A stretch of 64,000 nt of DNA from Ceratotherium simum simum (lineage: Eukaryota > Chordata > Mammalia > Perissodactyla > Rhinocerotidae), in contig NW_004454160.1 in the NCBI RefSeq assembly GCF_000283155.1, positions 11,192,129 through 11,256,128 of the forward strand, in the 5' to 3' direction. Shown piece after piece: positions 22,718 through 33,531 of this stretch (positions within the stretch are counted from its first letter, which is position 1; each line of letters opens with the position of its first letter). A program made the position numbers and the translations under genes. Below the pieces are notes generated by a model. It did no database searches. It was not told the origin of the DNA and worked only from the letters and a program-made list of their open reading frames with translations.

Positions 22718-23221
22718 TGTGATGGAACCCGCAAAAGATAGCAATAATTCTTCCCATCCTAGTATGGGCATGGTATTCTTCCCGTCAAGATTTGGAGTCT
22801 ATTTCTCCTACCCTCTAATCTGGGCTGCCCACGTGACCTGCCTTGACCAAAAGAATGTAGTGGAGGTGATGCTTTGCCAGTTCTGGGCCTAGACCTTAAG
22901 AGGTCTAGTAGTTTCTGCTTTTGCTTTTGGAAGTCAGCTCCCATGTAAAGAATCTCAGGATAGATTACTGAATTACGAGAGGCCACATGGAGGACAACCA
23001 AGCATCCCAGCTGACAGCCAGCACCACAGCCCTAGACATGTGTGGCCGCCTTGGACCCTTCAGCCCCAGTCAAGCCCAATGTACTCCTTGTGGAGTAGAG
23101 ACAGGTTGTCCTTGCATAGCCCTGCCCAAACTGTAAAACCATGAGCACATGAATGGCTACTGTTGTTTCAAGTCACTAAATATTGGTATGGTCTGTTACA
23201 CAGTAATATGTAACTGAAACA
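22718..23221 (+). mobile_element. MLT1-like ERVL-MaLR LTR
   Basis: It begins 'tgtgatgg' and ends 'gtaatatgtaactgaaaca', with 'aatctgggctgcccacgtga', 'tgaccaaaagaatgtagtgg', 'ccttaagaggtctagtagtt' and 'tgttgtttcaagtcactaaa' in MLT1 order. It is old; the boundaries are approximate and no clear TSD is seen. Confidence 0.75.
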
Positions 23222-23224
23222 GCC

Positions 23225-23390
23225 TTCTATGCATCAGGCATTGACCATTAGGCTTTATCTCTTTTAATCTTCATTTTACAAATGAGGATGCTGAAGCTTA
23301 TAAATTGCTCCAAGTCATGCAGCTGGGAAGTAGCAGAGCTAGAATTTGAACTAGGTCTATGTGACTTCAAGCCTTCCCTATTTCCTCTCA
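23225..23390 (+). mobile_element. MIR SINE
   Basis: 'ttcattttacaaatgaggat', 'agtcatgcagctgggaagta', 'gagctagaatttgaactagg' follow the MIR consensus. Confidence 0.7.
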
Positions 23391-25149
23391 TCTCTTTCAC
23401 CCAGTGACCCCCACTGTAGTGGGTCTGGGTTGGAACCATGGGTTTAAGAAAGAAAAGATTTCTAAGAGGCAGTAAATATTAGGCAAGTTTTGGAGGAGGA
23501 AGGGGATGTGTTTTGGCTAAGAAGAGTGTAAAAGGCTTTTCTGTTCAGACCAAAGGTCTATTTTCAGTTGAGGCAAAGCATCTATTCTAGCCTTTCTCAA
23601 CTGGAGTTCTATGAGAATTAAGCCCCAATGCCCCAATGCATCCACTGTATGTCAAATTCACTTCTTCCTCTGCATCTAGAATGTTACTAGTTATGTGCCA
23701 TCCTTGGGAAAATTGAGAAAACAGTCACACAAATCTTTTGTAGGCTCTAATGCACTTGTGGAACCCCTGCTGAGAATGTCGGGGAGGCAGAGTCCAGAGT
23801 GAGCCAGTCATGTACACAAGGGCCAGAAGGCCTCCTCCCAGCTGAAGCAGGGCCCAGGTCAGGAAGGAGTGAAATACTCCTTTGATGCCCTAAGGATCAG
23901 TTAGACCTTGGGCCTCAGCCCACAGCCTCTGCGGTTTGTTGAAGTACTCAAGGGCCATGCCTTAAAGTTCATATATTCTCAACCTTCATGGTGAAGGAAT
24001 AAAATTTTCTTCACACTGACCAAGACCTCCAGTCACAGCTAATCTTTCTGCATTCAAGGAGAACTACACTAGAATCCTTAATTTTTTCATTTATGCACTC
24101 AACACTACGGAGTACCTTCTGAACTAAGGCCTACCATGTGCCTAAGGGGGTGTCATTTCTTCATTATTTATCCAAAATCTTAAAACACATATTCACATGT
24201 ACCATTTGAGGTTGAGCTGAGGAGGAGAAATATTTCCCAGATTAGTGGCTTTATACAGAGCGGAGAATTCTTGCTCCTGAAATCTACATTTTCTGGCTTT
24301 GTTGTCATTCTCATAGAGGAGAAAGTAGTTTCACTGCTTTTTTTCTGCTACCGCAACAGCTTTCAAAATCATAATTTGGTGACAGAAAATTAGAGATGAG
24401 TTTCCTTAGGAGAAACTAACTTTCAATTAGCTAAAACTGCCTCCCCTACTCATCTGAAGGTGGGTGAAGACATAAATGCAGACTTTCCCTACTCAGGCTG
24501 CTCCTGGGGGAAGAAGGAATGCAGTTAATTAACAGCGTCTCTCCTCTGATCTCACTTTGCCTGCTACCTGTGTGGAGAGAGGGAAGCTACTGGCTCTGGT
24601 TTTCTTACCTCCATGGAACCTGAATCCTACAAGCAACTAAAATTCCACCTTCACCAGCAAGCCTAGGGAAAAAGAGGAAACCTTCTTCTCTCAGCTCTTC
24701 CTCACATAAGCTTACAAGTTCTGGGTCTCCCCATCCTTTCCCTTATCATCCCACTAAATTCCAAGGATCCTGTGCTTCCTGTGGCATTACAATAACATCT
24801 CACTCCTGCAAACCTCACCACCTCCACTTTACCGCTAAAAACTAGGAAGTAAATGAAAAAGCCTATAAGTGGCCAAAATAATGGTCATAAACTCTGGAGA
24901 CTAAAGCTCAGGTTCTTTGTTTACAAGAAAGCTCTTCAGCCATTCTTTTCCGGCCTTTTAAAATTTTTAGAACATCTCTGTTAACTGGTGGCCCAGCCTA
25001 TTCACAGGCAACACTTGGAAACAAGAGAGAAAAATCCCTAATGATTGTAGCCTTAAGCATTTTACAAACATAGCTTTTGGTCTAGAGGTAGCAAGTTACA
25101 AACACCCCCTCAAAAGCCCCTAAGGCACACGGTAGAAAACTTAATGTTC

Positions 25150-25345
25150 ATACTTATCCTCCTAACCACGTAACTGTCAAGGTCAAGATCCTCACTTCAT
25201 AGATGAGCGAGGGGTCAAATACAGGTGCAGAGAGGTCAAGTATCCTGAAACCCTCCTAGCTTGCAAACAGAGGAGTCACGGTTTGAATTGAACCCAAATC
25301 TGTCTGTCTGAAAATTCCGTTGTTTTCTTTACACCTTGGCTGCCT
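25150..25345 (+). mobile_element. MIR SINE, diverged
   Basis: 'ctcacttcatagatgagcga', 'gtgcagagaggtcaagtatc', 'gtcacggtttgaattgaacc' resemble MIR. Confidence 0.5.
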
Positions 25346-25910
25346 CACGTTCCGAATGTTCTTGCTTAAAAAGCCAATAGAAGATATACTTCTTAGAGAA
25401 TCTCAATATACTTAAAACATAAATGTTTAGGTGCTTCCGTAACTTGGGAAAATCACAACTGAGCAAATCTGGCAAACGCGGCGCTTGCAGGCGGAACAAT
25501 CTTCCTCAGGCACAGCGTTAGGATTGGGGCCGACGGCCACGAGGGGCGTTAGGCAACCACGTCGGTCCCCAGGACCGCGCAGGTCCGGCAAAACCCGGCT
25601 CGACCAAGCAGGAGACGGAGAGGGGGAGGAGACGGGCGGGGGGGGGCAGGGCGCGAAACCCAAGCTCATTGGCCCGTTCCCTCGCGCACCGCCTCGAGGC
25701 CCCGCCCCTCCCAGGCCCGACTCCGCTCGGCTCCCCTCTGGGGAGCCAAAGGAAGGTCTCCCGGGCACGCGCGCGCTCGCGGCCCCGGGGTTTCAGCCCT
25801 CTGCATTGAGTCTCTCTTGGAACCGCTCTCCACATGGCCCCCACCTGCAGACTTCCGGCCAGCTGCCCGCCGCCGCCCCGCCCCCCAAGGGCGGGGGATG
25901 CTGGGATCCG

Positions 25911-25961
25911 CCAATCACTGAGCGCGTGTGGTGGGAGTGGGTGGGGCCTGAGAGATTCGAA
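25911..25961 (+). promoter_or_regulatory. PSRC1: CCAAT box and CHR-like element
   Basis: CCAAT (25911-25915) is followed 40 bp later by TTCGAA (25956-25961), one of the two accepted CHR forms bound by MuvB complexes; the spacing fits NF-Y/MuvB promoters. PSRC1 is known to peak in mitosis. Binding is inferred. Confidence 0.5.
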
Positions 25962-25984
25962 AGGAGCCCCGCCCCTCGGAGCTG

Positions 25985-26028
25985 ATTCCCTGGACTAGGC
26001 TGTGGGAGGAAAGCAGCTTCCGCGCAAG
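25985..26028 (+). other. PSRC1: PSRC1 5' UTR exon 1 (5' end approximate)
   Basis: Non-coding first exon within the CpG island; its donor is GTGAGG at 26029. The next exon begins at 26401 after 'ttttctctccag'. The 5' end is a guess. Confidence 0.55.
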
Positions 26029-26439
26029 GTGAGGCGGCGCGAAAAGTCAAAACTGAGGGTGGGTTGGAGGTGTGGTCCGTGGGTGTGGTGCCGTGGGGAG
26101 TGGAGAGGTGGATGGGGGGAGGCAGAACCCGGAGGTTGGTGGCGGGAAGAAGGTGGGGCGCGCCTCCAGTGAGGAGAGGCCGGGTCGCTGAGGGGCGCAG
26201 TCTGCGGAGGGCGATGGGGGTGGAGGAGGAGCTCTCCACACCCTCGCCGGAGGTAACAGGGGTAGTTACAGGGGCAGGTGCCACTCCTGGGACGCTTGCT
26301 TTACCTCCAGCATGACCCCCAACCCCTGGTTTGCACCCTGAGTCTAGCTGGGAGCCTTGGGCAGGATGGAGACCAGAGGAATGGTGTGTTTTCTCTCCAG
26401 CTCAGGTCTAAGCTGACTCTTGCTCCTGCTGCCGGGAAC

Positions 26440-28921
26440 ATGGGAGATTTGGAGGAAGGTAAGGAAACCCCGGAGGGCAGAATGAGGCCCTGCGTTTGAG
26501 AGCCGTGTTAGGGCCCCGAGTCTGGCAGTCATTCTTTCCTCCCCTACAGATGTAAAGTTTATAGTGGATGAGACCTTGGACTTTGGAGGGCTGTCACCAT
26601 CTGACAGGTACCAGCCTCTTTATCCTACTTACTCTCCTCCAACAAGGCCTCTCTGACCCCTTACTGCTGAATTACTGGCCTCTGGAGTCTGGGTTGGTAA
26701 TTTAGCAAGGTTGGGTGCACTGGGGCTGCTGGGTTTGACTGGGGTTGACTTGGGTTTCTGTGACACTAATGGGGGAACGAGAAGGGATAAGCTGGAGGGA
26801 GATTACAGGGTGTTAGGGAGAAGGGTAAGTGGATTTGCTGTCTTCATCCTTGCGTAATTTCCAATGTCACTAAATGCTGAAGGCTTATTAGGTCTCATAG
26901 AACTAGGTGTCTCATCACCTAGAAGCCGGATCTCACAGTCAGCATGGGGATCAGGGTTTAGGGGTGTGTCCCTGGCTCTGTTGTGCGGGTTTTGCCCAGT
27001 CTCCTGCTCTCTAACGTGTGGGCATGGTGCCTGGTTTTTCTGTCTCAGTCGTGAAGAGGAAGACATAGCAGTGTCGGTGACTCCGGAGAAACCCTTCCGA
27101 CGAGGCCTCTCCCACCGAAGTGACCCAAATGCAGTGGCCCCTGCCTCCCAGGGTCTGAGGTTCAGCTTAGGCCCCCTCAGCCCAGAGAAGCTGGAGGAGA
27201 TCCTCGATGAAGCCAACCGGCTGGCAGCTCAGCTGGAGCAGTGTGCCTTGCAGGAGCGGGAGATCACAGGCCAGGGCCCGGGGCCTCGCAGGATGAAGCC
27301 CAGCCCTCGGCGGGAGACGTTTGTGCTGAAGGACAGTCCTGTCCGGGACCTGCTGCCCACTGTGAGCTCTTTGGCTCGGAGCACCCCCTCCCCAAGCAGC
27401 CTGCCACCTCGACTCCGGAGCAGTGATAGGAAGGGGTCAGTCAGGGCTCTTCGAGCAACATCTGGAAAGAGGCCCTCCAGCGTGAAGAAGGTGAATTTAG
27501 AGGGTCTGTGTGTCCCCAGACACACTGCGTGACTCGGTACAGGCATAGAGTGGTTTCCTCGTTGGTAAAATGGGAATAGTAAATTCTCCCTTATAGAATT
27601 GTTGGAATTAAATGAGATACCACAAGCAAAGCACTTACTGTAGTGTCTGTGCATAGCTCCAGAATGCCTAAAATAAGCTCTCAATAAATGGTATTGGTGA
27701 TGATGATGGTGTTAGCAGCTAACTTCTGCTCTTCCTTACTGGGATCTAGGCCACTCTCCACCTCTATCCGTTAGTCACCCAGCAGAACAGATTCTTTTTC
27801 CATTCTAGTCCTTTTTTTCTCTCTTTGTGTTTCAGGAGTCGCCCACGTGCAATCTGTTCCCCGCAGCCAAAAGCCCGGCATCTTCTCCTCTTGCCCGATC
27901 AACTCCTCCAGGCCGGGGAAAAGCTGGGCCCAGTGGGAGAGCAATAGCAAGTGAGAAGACCTGGGCAGCAAGGCTGTGGGTGAATGGGAGTAGGGAGGAT
28001 GTGGAGCTTACCCTAAAATTCCTCTGCTCCTCTCCACCAGGCCCGCCTACCCCTGTCAGACCAGTCTTGGCCCCACAGCCTTCTACCAGCAACTCTCAGC
28101 GCCTGTCTCGGCCACAGGGAGCAGCTGCTAAACCTTCCAGTCGGCTGCCTGTTCCCTCTGCCATCCCCAGGCCTGCCAGCCGAATGCCACTCACCAGCCG
28201 GAGTGTACCACCCAGCAAAGGTGCCCTACCTCCAGATTCTCAGTCAACTCGGAAAGGACTTCCAAGACCCAGTGCTGCAGGGCACAGAGGTGAGGAAAAA
28301 TGGACATCAGGGTAAGAAGCCAGGAGGAAGAAGACCTACTGTTGCCCAGCTTGACTGCACCCTCCCAGAGCTGGTCACAGTGACCACCTTCTCCATCTCC
28401 ATTATAACTCTAGAAGATGGGGAGACTTAGTTTAGGAGAGGATGTGGGCCTGGGCAAACAGTTTGAGCCTTGCATTTCAAATACCTTCTGTTTTTTACCT
28501 TGGGTGAGAGGAAAGGCACTAATCCCAAACTCACTGTGCCTTCTGTTTCTTTTTGAGAAGGTCACTTGAACTTTCTGCTAACGCATTTCTTTTGTTAACC
28601 CCCATCAAGTTCCTGTTTCCCAGCGACCAAATCTTCCCCTCACTGGTGCCACTCGCAGCAATCTGCAGCCCCCCAAGAAAGTTGCAGACCCAGGACCTAC
28701 CAGGTAAGACTGGTTGAGATGCTTTCTCTCTCTCCTCTGCCATCTGGGCTTCTGAGCTGTTATGCACATCAGCCCTGAATCCTGTGTGGCAAGATAAGGG
28801 TGAGGAGGGGAGCCTGTAGAGGTGGGGAAGCCCATTTCTTCCTACCCTGAGGATCTCGAACTCAGCTGGGTGAGGAAGAAGGGCAATTTAAGGCAGTTCC
28901 TCCTTCTGTCTCTTTAGGTAG
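26440..28921 (+). CDS. PSRC1: Proline/serine-rich coiled-coil protein 1 (DDA3)
   Basis: Coding exons: 26440-26458, 26550-26607, 27049-27490, 27836-28289, 28610-28703 and 28918-28921 (TAG at 28919). They join to 356 residues; human has 363. PSRC1 is a p53-responsive microtubule-associated protein that recruits the depolymerase Kif2a to spindles and associates with EB proteins. Seen: acidic N-terminus [20 protein letters not shown], a short coiled coil ([20 protein letters not shown]), the conserved [17 protein letters not shown], then a basic Pro/Ser-rich half with an SxIP-type motif SAIP at 28157-28168. Exon 4 contains an optional 90-bp in-frame intron (27951-28040); without it the protein would have 326 residues. 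The upstream donor at 28290 is needed to keep frame with exon 5. Introns are short and phases consistent. Identity is secure; the exact isoform is not. Confidence 0.93.
27530..27690 (-). mobile_element. MIR-family fragment in PSRC1 intron
   Basis: 'cctcgttggtaaaatgggaa', 'ggaattaaatgagataccac', 'ctctcaataaatggtattgg' are reverse-oriented MIR text. Confidence 0.6.
27951..28040 (+). other. PSRC1: Optional 90-bp in-frame intron of PSRC1
   Basis: A donor-like AA|GTGAGA at 27951 and an acceptor 'tctccaccag' ending at 28040 bound exactly 30 codons without a stop. The spliced form joins a|gc to give Ser. Human PSRC1 isoforms with and without this segment are known to me from memory. Confidence 0.65.
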
Positions 28922-29535
28922 AGAGATCAGGACAGCAAGCAAGAATTCAGTAGCAAACCACTACAGTCACTGCCTGGACTCACCTCTCCTGGGCCTCCCC
29001 AGTCCTCCCGTTGGAGGCAGGCCCTGACTTCAGCAGATTCTGGCCCAGGGGCAGGAGGAAGAGATGCCACCAGGGCTAGTGCCCAGGAGTAGAGACCGTG
29101 GGAGATGGGATAGATCAGGAGTGAGCTGGGGGAGAATCAAACTCTCTGGATTGAAAGAAGATTAGGGAAAAAAGAGGTCGCCTCCCAGTAGTGAAATTAA
29201 CAAACAAAAAATGAGAAATGCAGGAGAGTGGATTGTCCTCATCCACCCCCACTCTTGTGTTCAGCTGCAGAGAGTTTGATCTTCTTCCCAGGCATTGGTT
29301 CACTGGACGTTTACATGTGAATGGTCTCTGTGGCTAACCTCCCTGCTCTCTGAGGAGGGGTCCTCCTGAGTCACATCCTCTACTGGACTCGGGCCTGTTT
29401 GGAGAAGCAGAGGCAGGCATCTGGTTTCCAGAACTTGTTTCCTGTAAATTCTGTGACTCCTAACAGGCCAGTTTATGATAAGCTTACTCCATCAGTCTGC
29501 ATTTTTCTAAAATAAAATGAATGTATTTTTATATT
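28922..29535 (+). other. PSRC1: PSRC1 3' UTR and poly(A) signal
   Basis: Sequence downstream of the stop to the AATAAA at 29511-29516 ('ctaaaataaaatgaatg'). Cleavage is expected near 29535. Confidence 0.75.
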
Positions 29536-29807
29536 CTCTGTACTTGTGAAAGTAGATCCTGCTCCAATTTCTAACAAATTTGGAGTAAACTCCTGTGTAA
29601 TTCCAATGAGGTAACCAGGCTGTGCTGTGTAGGCAGGGGCCTGAATAGGCGCTGGGGCCTTGAGATTCCAGCTTGTCAGGTTGTGATTACCCCCCTTGTC
29701 AGCATTAGATGGGAACAGGCTGCCCTTTCCCAGGATTCCTGTTATTAGAAGGTCCAGATCAAGTTAAGTATACCTTAATTCACAGTATGTGAGGTGTCAA
29801 GCCAGGA

Positions 29808-29836
29808 TTATTATCATTATCATTATTATTATTATA
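29808..29836. repeat. (ATT)n microsatellite
   Basis: An imperfect ATT/ATC repeat: 'ttattatcattatcattatt' continuing with ATT units. Confidence 0.75.
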
Positions 29837-31084
29837 AATTACTATTCATATCCTAAACTTGGGTGTCCTTTCCTGGCAAGAGAATGGAGCCTCCTGGGAA
29901 CTCCTCAGCTTCTTATCTGCTGTACTTTGGGATGAGGGGGCCCTTTGGTGGGTATCCTGGTACTCAGCTTTTCTGATTGCCTTGGGCAGAAGATGCCAGA
30001 ACGCCTCATCGCATTCTGCCTTACAGCATTAGAACACATCAGTGTTCTCCTCTTATCTCCCTCACTAGATTTGAGAGCTGGCACCAGGGTTTATAAACCT
30101 CTGCAGTGCCTAGTGTTGTGACTTGTATGTGGCTGAGAATTTCATTCATTTATTGAAAAAAATATTTGAGTGCAAGATGGTGGGTACTGAATGAATGACA
30201 AAGACTCATTTAACAGATTTAACTATGAGTCCCTTTTCTCACAGCCTTTGATTCTTGCAACCAAAACCAACTCAATTCCTTATGAGTTTTGAGAGAACTT
30301 TCCTCCTTGAAGGCCAGGCCATGACTTAAGGAAGCCAGTAGGCAACTAGGCAACGGGAGTGGAGTGCCAGCTGGTGTCCCTGCCGCCACACCTGTATGGC
30401 CATAAGAACCCTACTTAGGCACTGAAATGCCCTTCCCCAGTACCTGGGGCCAGAGGCCCTCCACTGCTTTCTTTTCCTTTTTATGGCTGATGTTAAGGTT
30501 CACTTAACACATTCATCTCTATCACAGTGACATTCACCTTTCCCTGAGCCTCTTACAGAAACTCCTGCAGCCTCTGGGATTCCAAGAATTGAGCTGGGGA
30601 GGGGGTGTGGAGACAAACACTGAGTATTTGGCCCTGGAGACATTTGGCAGAGGCAAGAAAACCTCAGGTGTGTTTCCCAGCTGCGTCCTGCACGGATGTC
30701 TAGTGAGCAGAGCCTGCTGGTGACCACCACTCTGACAGAAGCATTGGAAGGTCTGCAAGCCTAGGAACACACTTCGGTGTGGCCTGGGTGGGTCCTTAGA
30801 GGCAAAACGAGCAGCAGACCCAAGTGCTGTTGCCACCTGGTGGCCAGAGAGGACAAAGCATGTTCCTTTTGCCCTCTAGGTCAGTCTAGAGTTCAGTTAC
30901 CTGCCCTCCCACTCCAAATCGGCTTAAGCAACATTCAGTAGGCAGTGCCAGCCAGGGTGGAGGCCTATCTCCCACAGCTGCCCTTCTTGTTCAGCTACCT
31001 GCTGACTTCTCTTTTGGTCTGGCTTTCTATTACTTCTTTTTCTGCATTCTACCTCCACTCCTACCCTCTAGCAGCAGATGGAAG

Positions 31085-31290
31085 CCAACATTTATTGGCC
31101 TCATACTATGTACTGTGAACTGTTCTCAGCACTTTACACGTGTTAACTTATTTAATTCTCATAAAAGCTCAATTAGGCGGATGCTATTATCATTCTCATT
31201 TTGCAGACAGAGAAACTAAGGCTTGGAGAGATTAAGTCACTCAGTCTAGTTCCAGCGTTTGTGGTCTTAATCAGTACTCTCTATTGCCCC
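31085..31290 (+). mobile_element. MIR SINE
   Basis: 'ccaacatttattggcctcat', 'tctcagcactttacacgtgt', 'taattctcataaaagctcaa', 'attttgcagacagagaaact' are MIR sequence. Confidence 0.75.
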
Positions 31291-31844
31291 ATGTTAACTC
31301 CCTATCTTGTTTGTTTAACAGACCTTTGAAAAACACAACTTGGGAATAGAAGGAATGTTGCAGAGCACATAGCTGGCTAGAGTATGAGTAGTTGCTTCAT
31401 TTCTAATGGGGAAAAAAACACAAAATGGCCCAGAGAAGTAGTGAGGCGGTACCTTAGTCACTGAGCACCTTTAAATTCCCATCAGCCTCTCAACTCAGAC
31501 CTCCCTGCCTCCTAAATTCCACCCTCAGGACTTAGCCCTAAGGGGCCCTGGGCTGGACACCTGCCTGCTCTGTGCAGCCTCTCTAGCCACACAAGTCCCT
31601 CCTGTCCTGGTAAAAAGGATACTTTCCTGCCGTATCTTGCCTGGAAATGCCAGGACATGGGCTCTGTGCTGATGAGGCTATTTGGAGGTGTCAGGAGGGG
31701 GGCTAGCTCATCAGCCACTTGGCATCTGAGTCCGCTTATCTCCTGGCCCTTCCAGGGCCCTGCCTGCTCTTGTTTTCCAGAGACCGGGCCTCCCTCCCTC
31801 TGGAAGGACAGGGCACCACACAGAAGACATGATGACACTGCTCA

Positions 31845-33531
31845 ACCCGCACAGAACTAGTTTATTAAGTAGTATGGAGAAATGAAAAAAGAAAACACAA
31901 AACCCTACCGTATTTACAATAACAATCAAACTGTACAATCTGATGGTTAGTATCAAGTTAGCATCCAGCATCTTTGTATTTTTTAAGTCAAGTCATCAGT
32001 AGTAAAAACCAGTTAAATTTTTAACCCTTTGCAGGAATTGCTGAGGGGAGCGGTCAGGGGGAGAATCCATGGCAGAAAAGCCAGAGACCAGCCTTACAAA
32101 TGAGAAACGGGAACATTTTTTCTGTCCATGACCTCTTTTTCTAGCCACCTGCTCCAGAGGAGAGTCAGTGACAAGTCTGGAATACATGCTGAGTGTTGGT
32201 GACTCGAATAGCAGTTGGCAAAACTGAGGAGAGGGGAGGAGGGGTGGGAAGATGACAGCCTGGAGTGAGGGGAAGGGCCTCAGGCCCCCACGCCAGGACT
32301 GCTGGGTACACACCCGAGCTGTGATGGCCACATCAGACCCCCTGGGACCGGACACAAACCCATCCCAACACAAAAAACAAATAAATAAAAAATATATATT
32401 AACTCTCTCTTCGCAGGGATCTGGGGGTGGGAGAGGGAGAGAAAGAGGAACAGGACCTGGTCCTTGGAAGAAGAGAGCCAATTCCAAGAAGGGGTTAAAA
32501 ACAGAACATGTCTCAGAGGCCACAGCAGGTCAGACAAAGTGGGGTTTGACCTTGGGGGTTGGGTGAGTGGACACCAGAACCCAGACTTGAGACCTGTGCT
32601 GGAGACCGCTTGGGGCAAGGAGCCAGCACTGTACTTACTCTTCCTCCCATCCCACCCACACAACAGCAAAGAAGCGCAACTCAACACATGACTGGCCTTC
32701 CCCAGTGCGGGTCGGGCAGGGAAATGAAGCACTTTTGGGTCAGCGAACTGAGCAAACGCCTGGGCTGCAGCACGTGGCTGGAGTCCAGGGAAAGGAGAAG
32801 GGCTGGGGTGTCCCGGCCACCGCCTGGGGGCACGGGTTCCCCTCAGTGTGTGTTCATGCAGCATTTGGGGGTCCGGGGGCGCTGAGTCCTTCTGCCCCCT
32901 CACCAGACAGGGCTGTTTCAGTTCCTGGGAGGGGCGGCAGAGGTGAGGTGAGGAGGCCCTCTGCCCTGATACCCTCGCCATACTGAGGCCTGCCCGGGTG
33001 CAGCCTGCAGGGCTTGGACGCCCTCGGTGCATGTGGCTTTGTCCTTTCCTTTTGGTGATGGCAAATGAGGGGCAGGCCCCCCAAAAGTCCCTCTCCTCCC
33101 AGAGGCACAGCAGATGGGAAACTGAGGAGAGGCTGGGAAGCATCCTGGGAGGTCCTATCCTCTTTGGGAAGGGAAAGGGGAGTCAGTTTCCAGCATATAA
33201 AAAAAATTAATCCCTGAAGTCATGAAGAGTGGAGATCCTTTTTAAAATTCTTTTTTCCTCTTTTCTGAAAAACTTTGTCTTGGAGATGTTGGCCCCAGGG
33301 GTCCAAAGTGCAGTGAGGGAGATGGCGGGGGAGGGAGTTGGCACTAGATGGCCTTGGGTGGGGTGGCTGCCCCTCCCAGCAAGGCCCAGGCTCCTCAGAT
33401 GGACGTTTCGTCGCTGCTGCAGGCAGGTGGTGGGGAGCAGGGGCAGGATAAAGCACAAGACAGGAGTAGGGGCATGAGTGCAGCTGGGGAAGGTAAGAGA
33501 GCCTCAGGGTGTAGGAACCACCGGCCCAGGG
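31845..33531 (-). other. CELSR2: CELSR2 3' untranslated region
   Basis: About 1.7 kb from the CELSR2 stop (33534-33532) to the poly(A) signal, which reads AATAAA on the minus strand at 31866-31861 just before the expected cleavage site. It is GC-rich near the stop and AT-rich near the end. The human counterpart, by memory, carries the causal lipid variant of the 1p13.3 locus in its last kilobase. Confidence 0.8.
31861..31866 (-). terminator. CELSR2: CELSR2 poly(A) signal
   Basis: 'tttatt' on the + strand is AATAAA in the sense of CELSR2, with a GT-rich stretch downstream in that sense ('gttctgtgcgggttg'). Confidence 0.8.

Larger units (their letters stand above)
21000..25469. other. MYBPHL-PSRC1 intergenic region
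   Basis: Apart from the possible MYBPHL 3' UTR at its left end I find no exon. Contents: an MLT1-like LTR (22718-23221), MIR copies (about 23225-23390 and 25150-25345) and otherwise unremarkable AT-rich sequence. Long reading frames here (for example at 21083-21553) have no recognisable protein content. Confidence 0.6.
25470..26260 (+). promoter_or_regulatory. PSRC1: CpG-island promoter of PSRC1
   Basis: A sharp rise in GC and CpG content with GC boxes (ccccgcccctcc near 25703, ccccgcccctcgg near 25968). The first exon donor (cgcgcaag|GTGAGG, exon end at 26028) places the transcription start slightly upstream, around 25960-26000. A CCAAT box at 25911-25915 and TTCGAA at 25956-25961 resemble the CCAAT + CHR arrangement of G2/M genes. 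Confidence 0.8.
29536..31844. other. PSRC1-CELSR2 convergent intergenic region
   Basis: Both genes end towards this 2.3 kb. It contains an (ATT)n microsatellite (29808-29836), a MIR (about 31085-31290) and no recognisable exon. In human the neighbouring sequence is part of the 1p13.3 lipid locus. Confidence 0.65.

Noticed and set aside
26864..27532. 222-codon continuous frame around PSRC1 exon 3
   Set aside because: Only 27049-27490 is exon; the N-terminal part is intron translated in frame and the C-terminal part runs past the donor at 27491.
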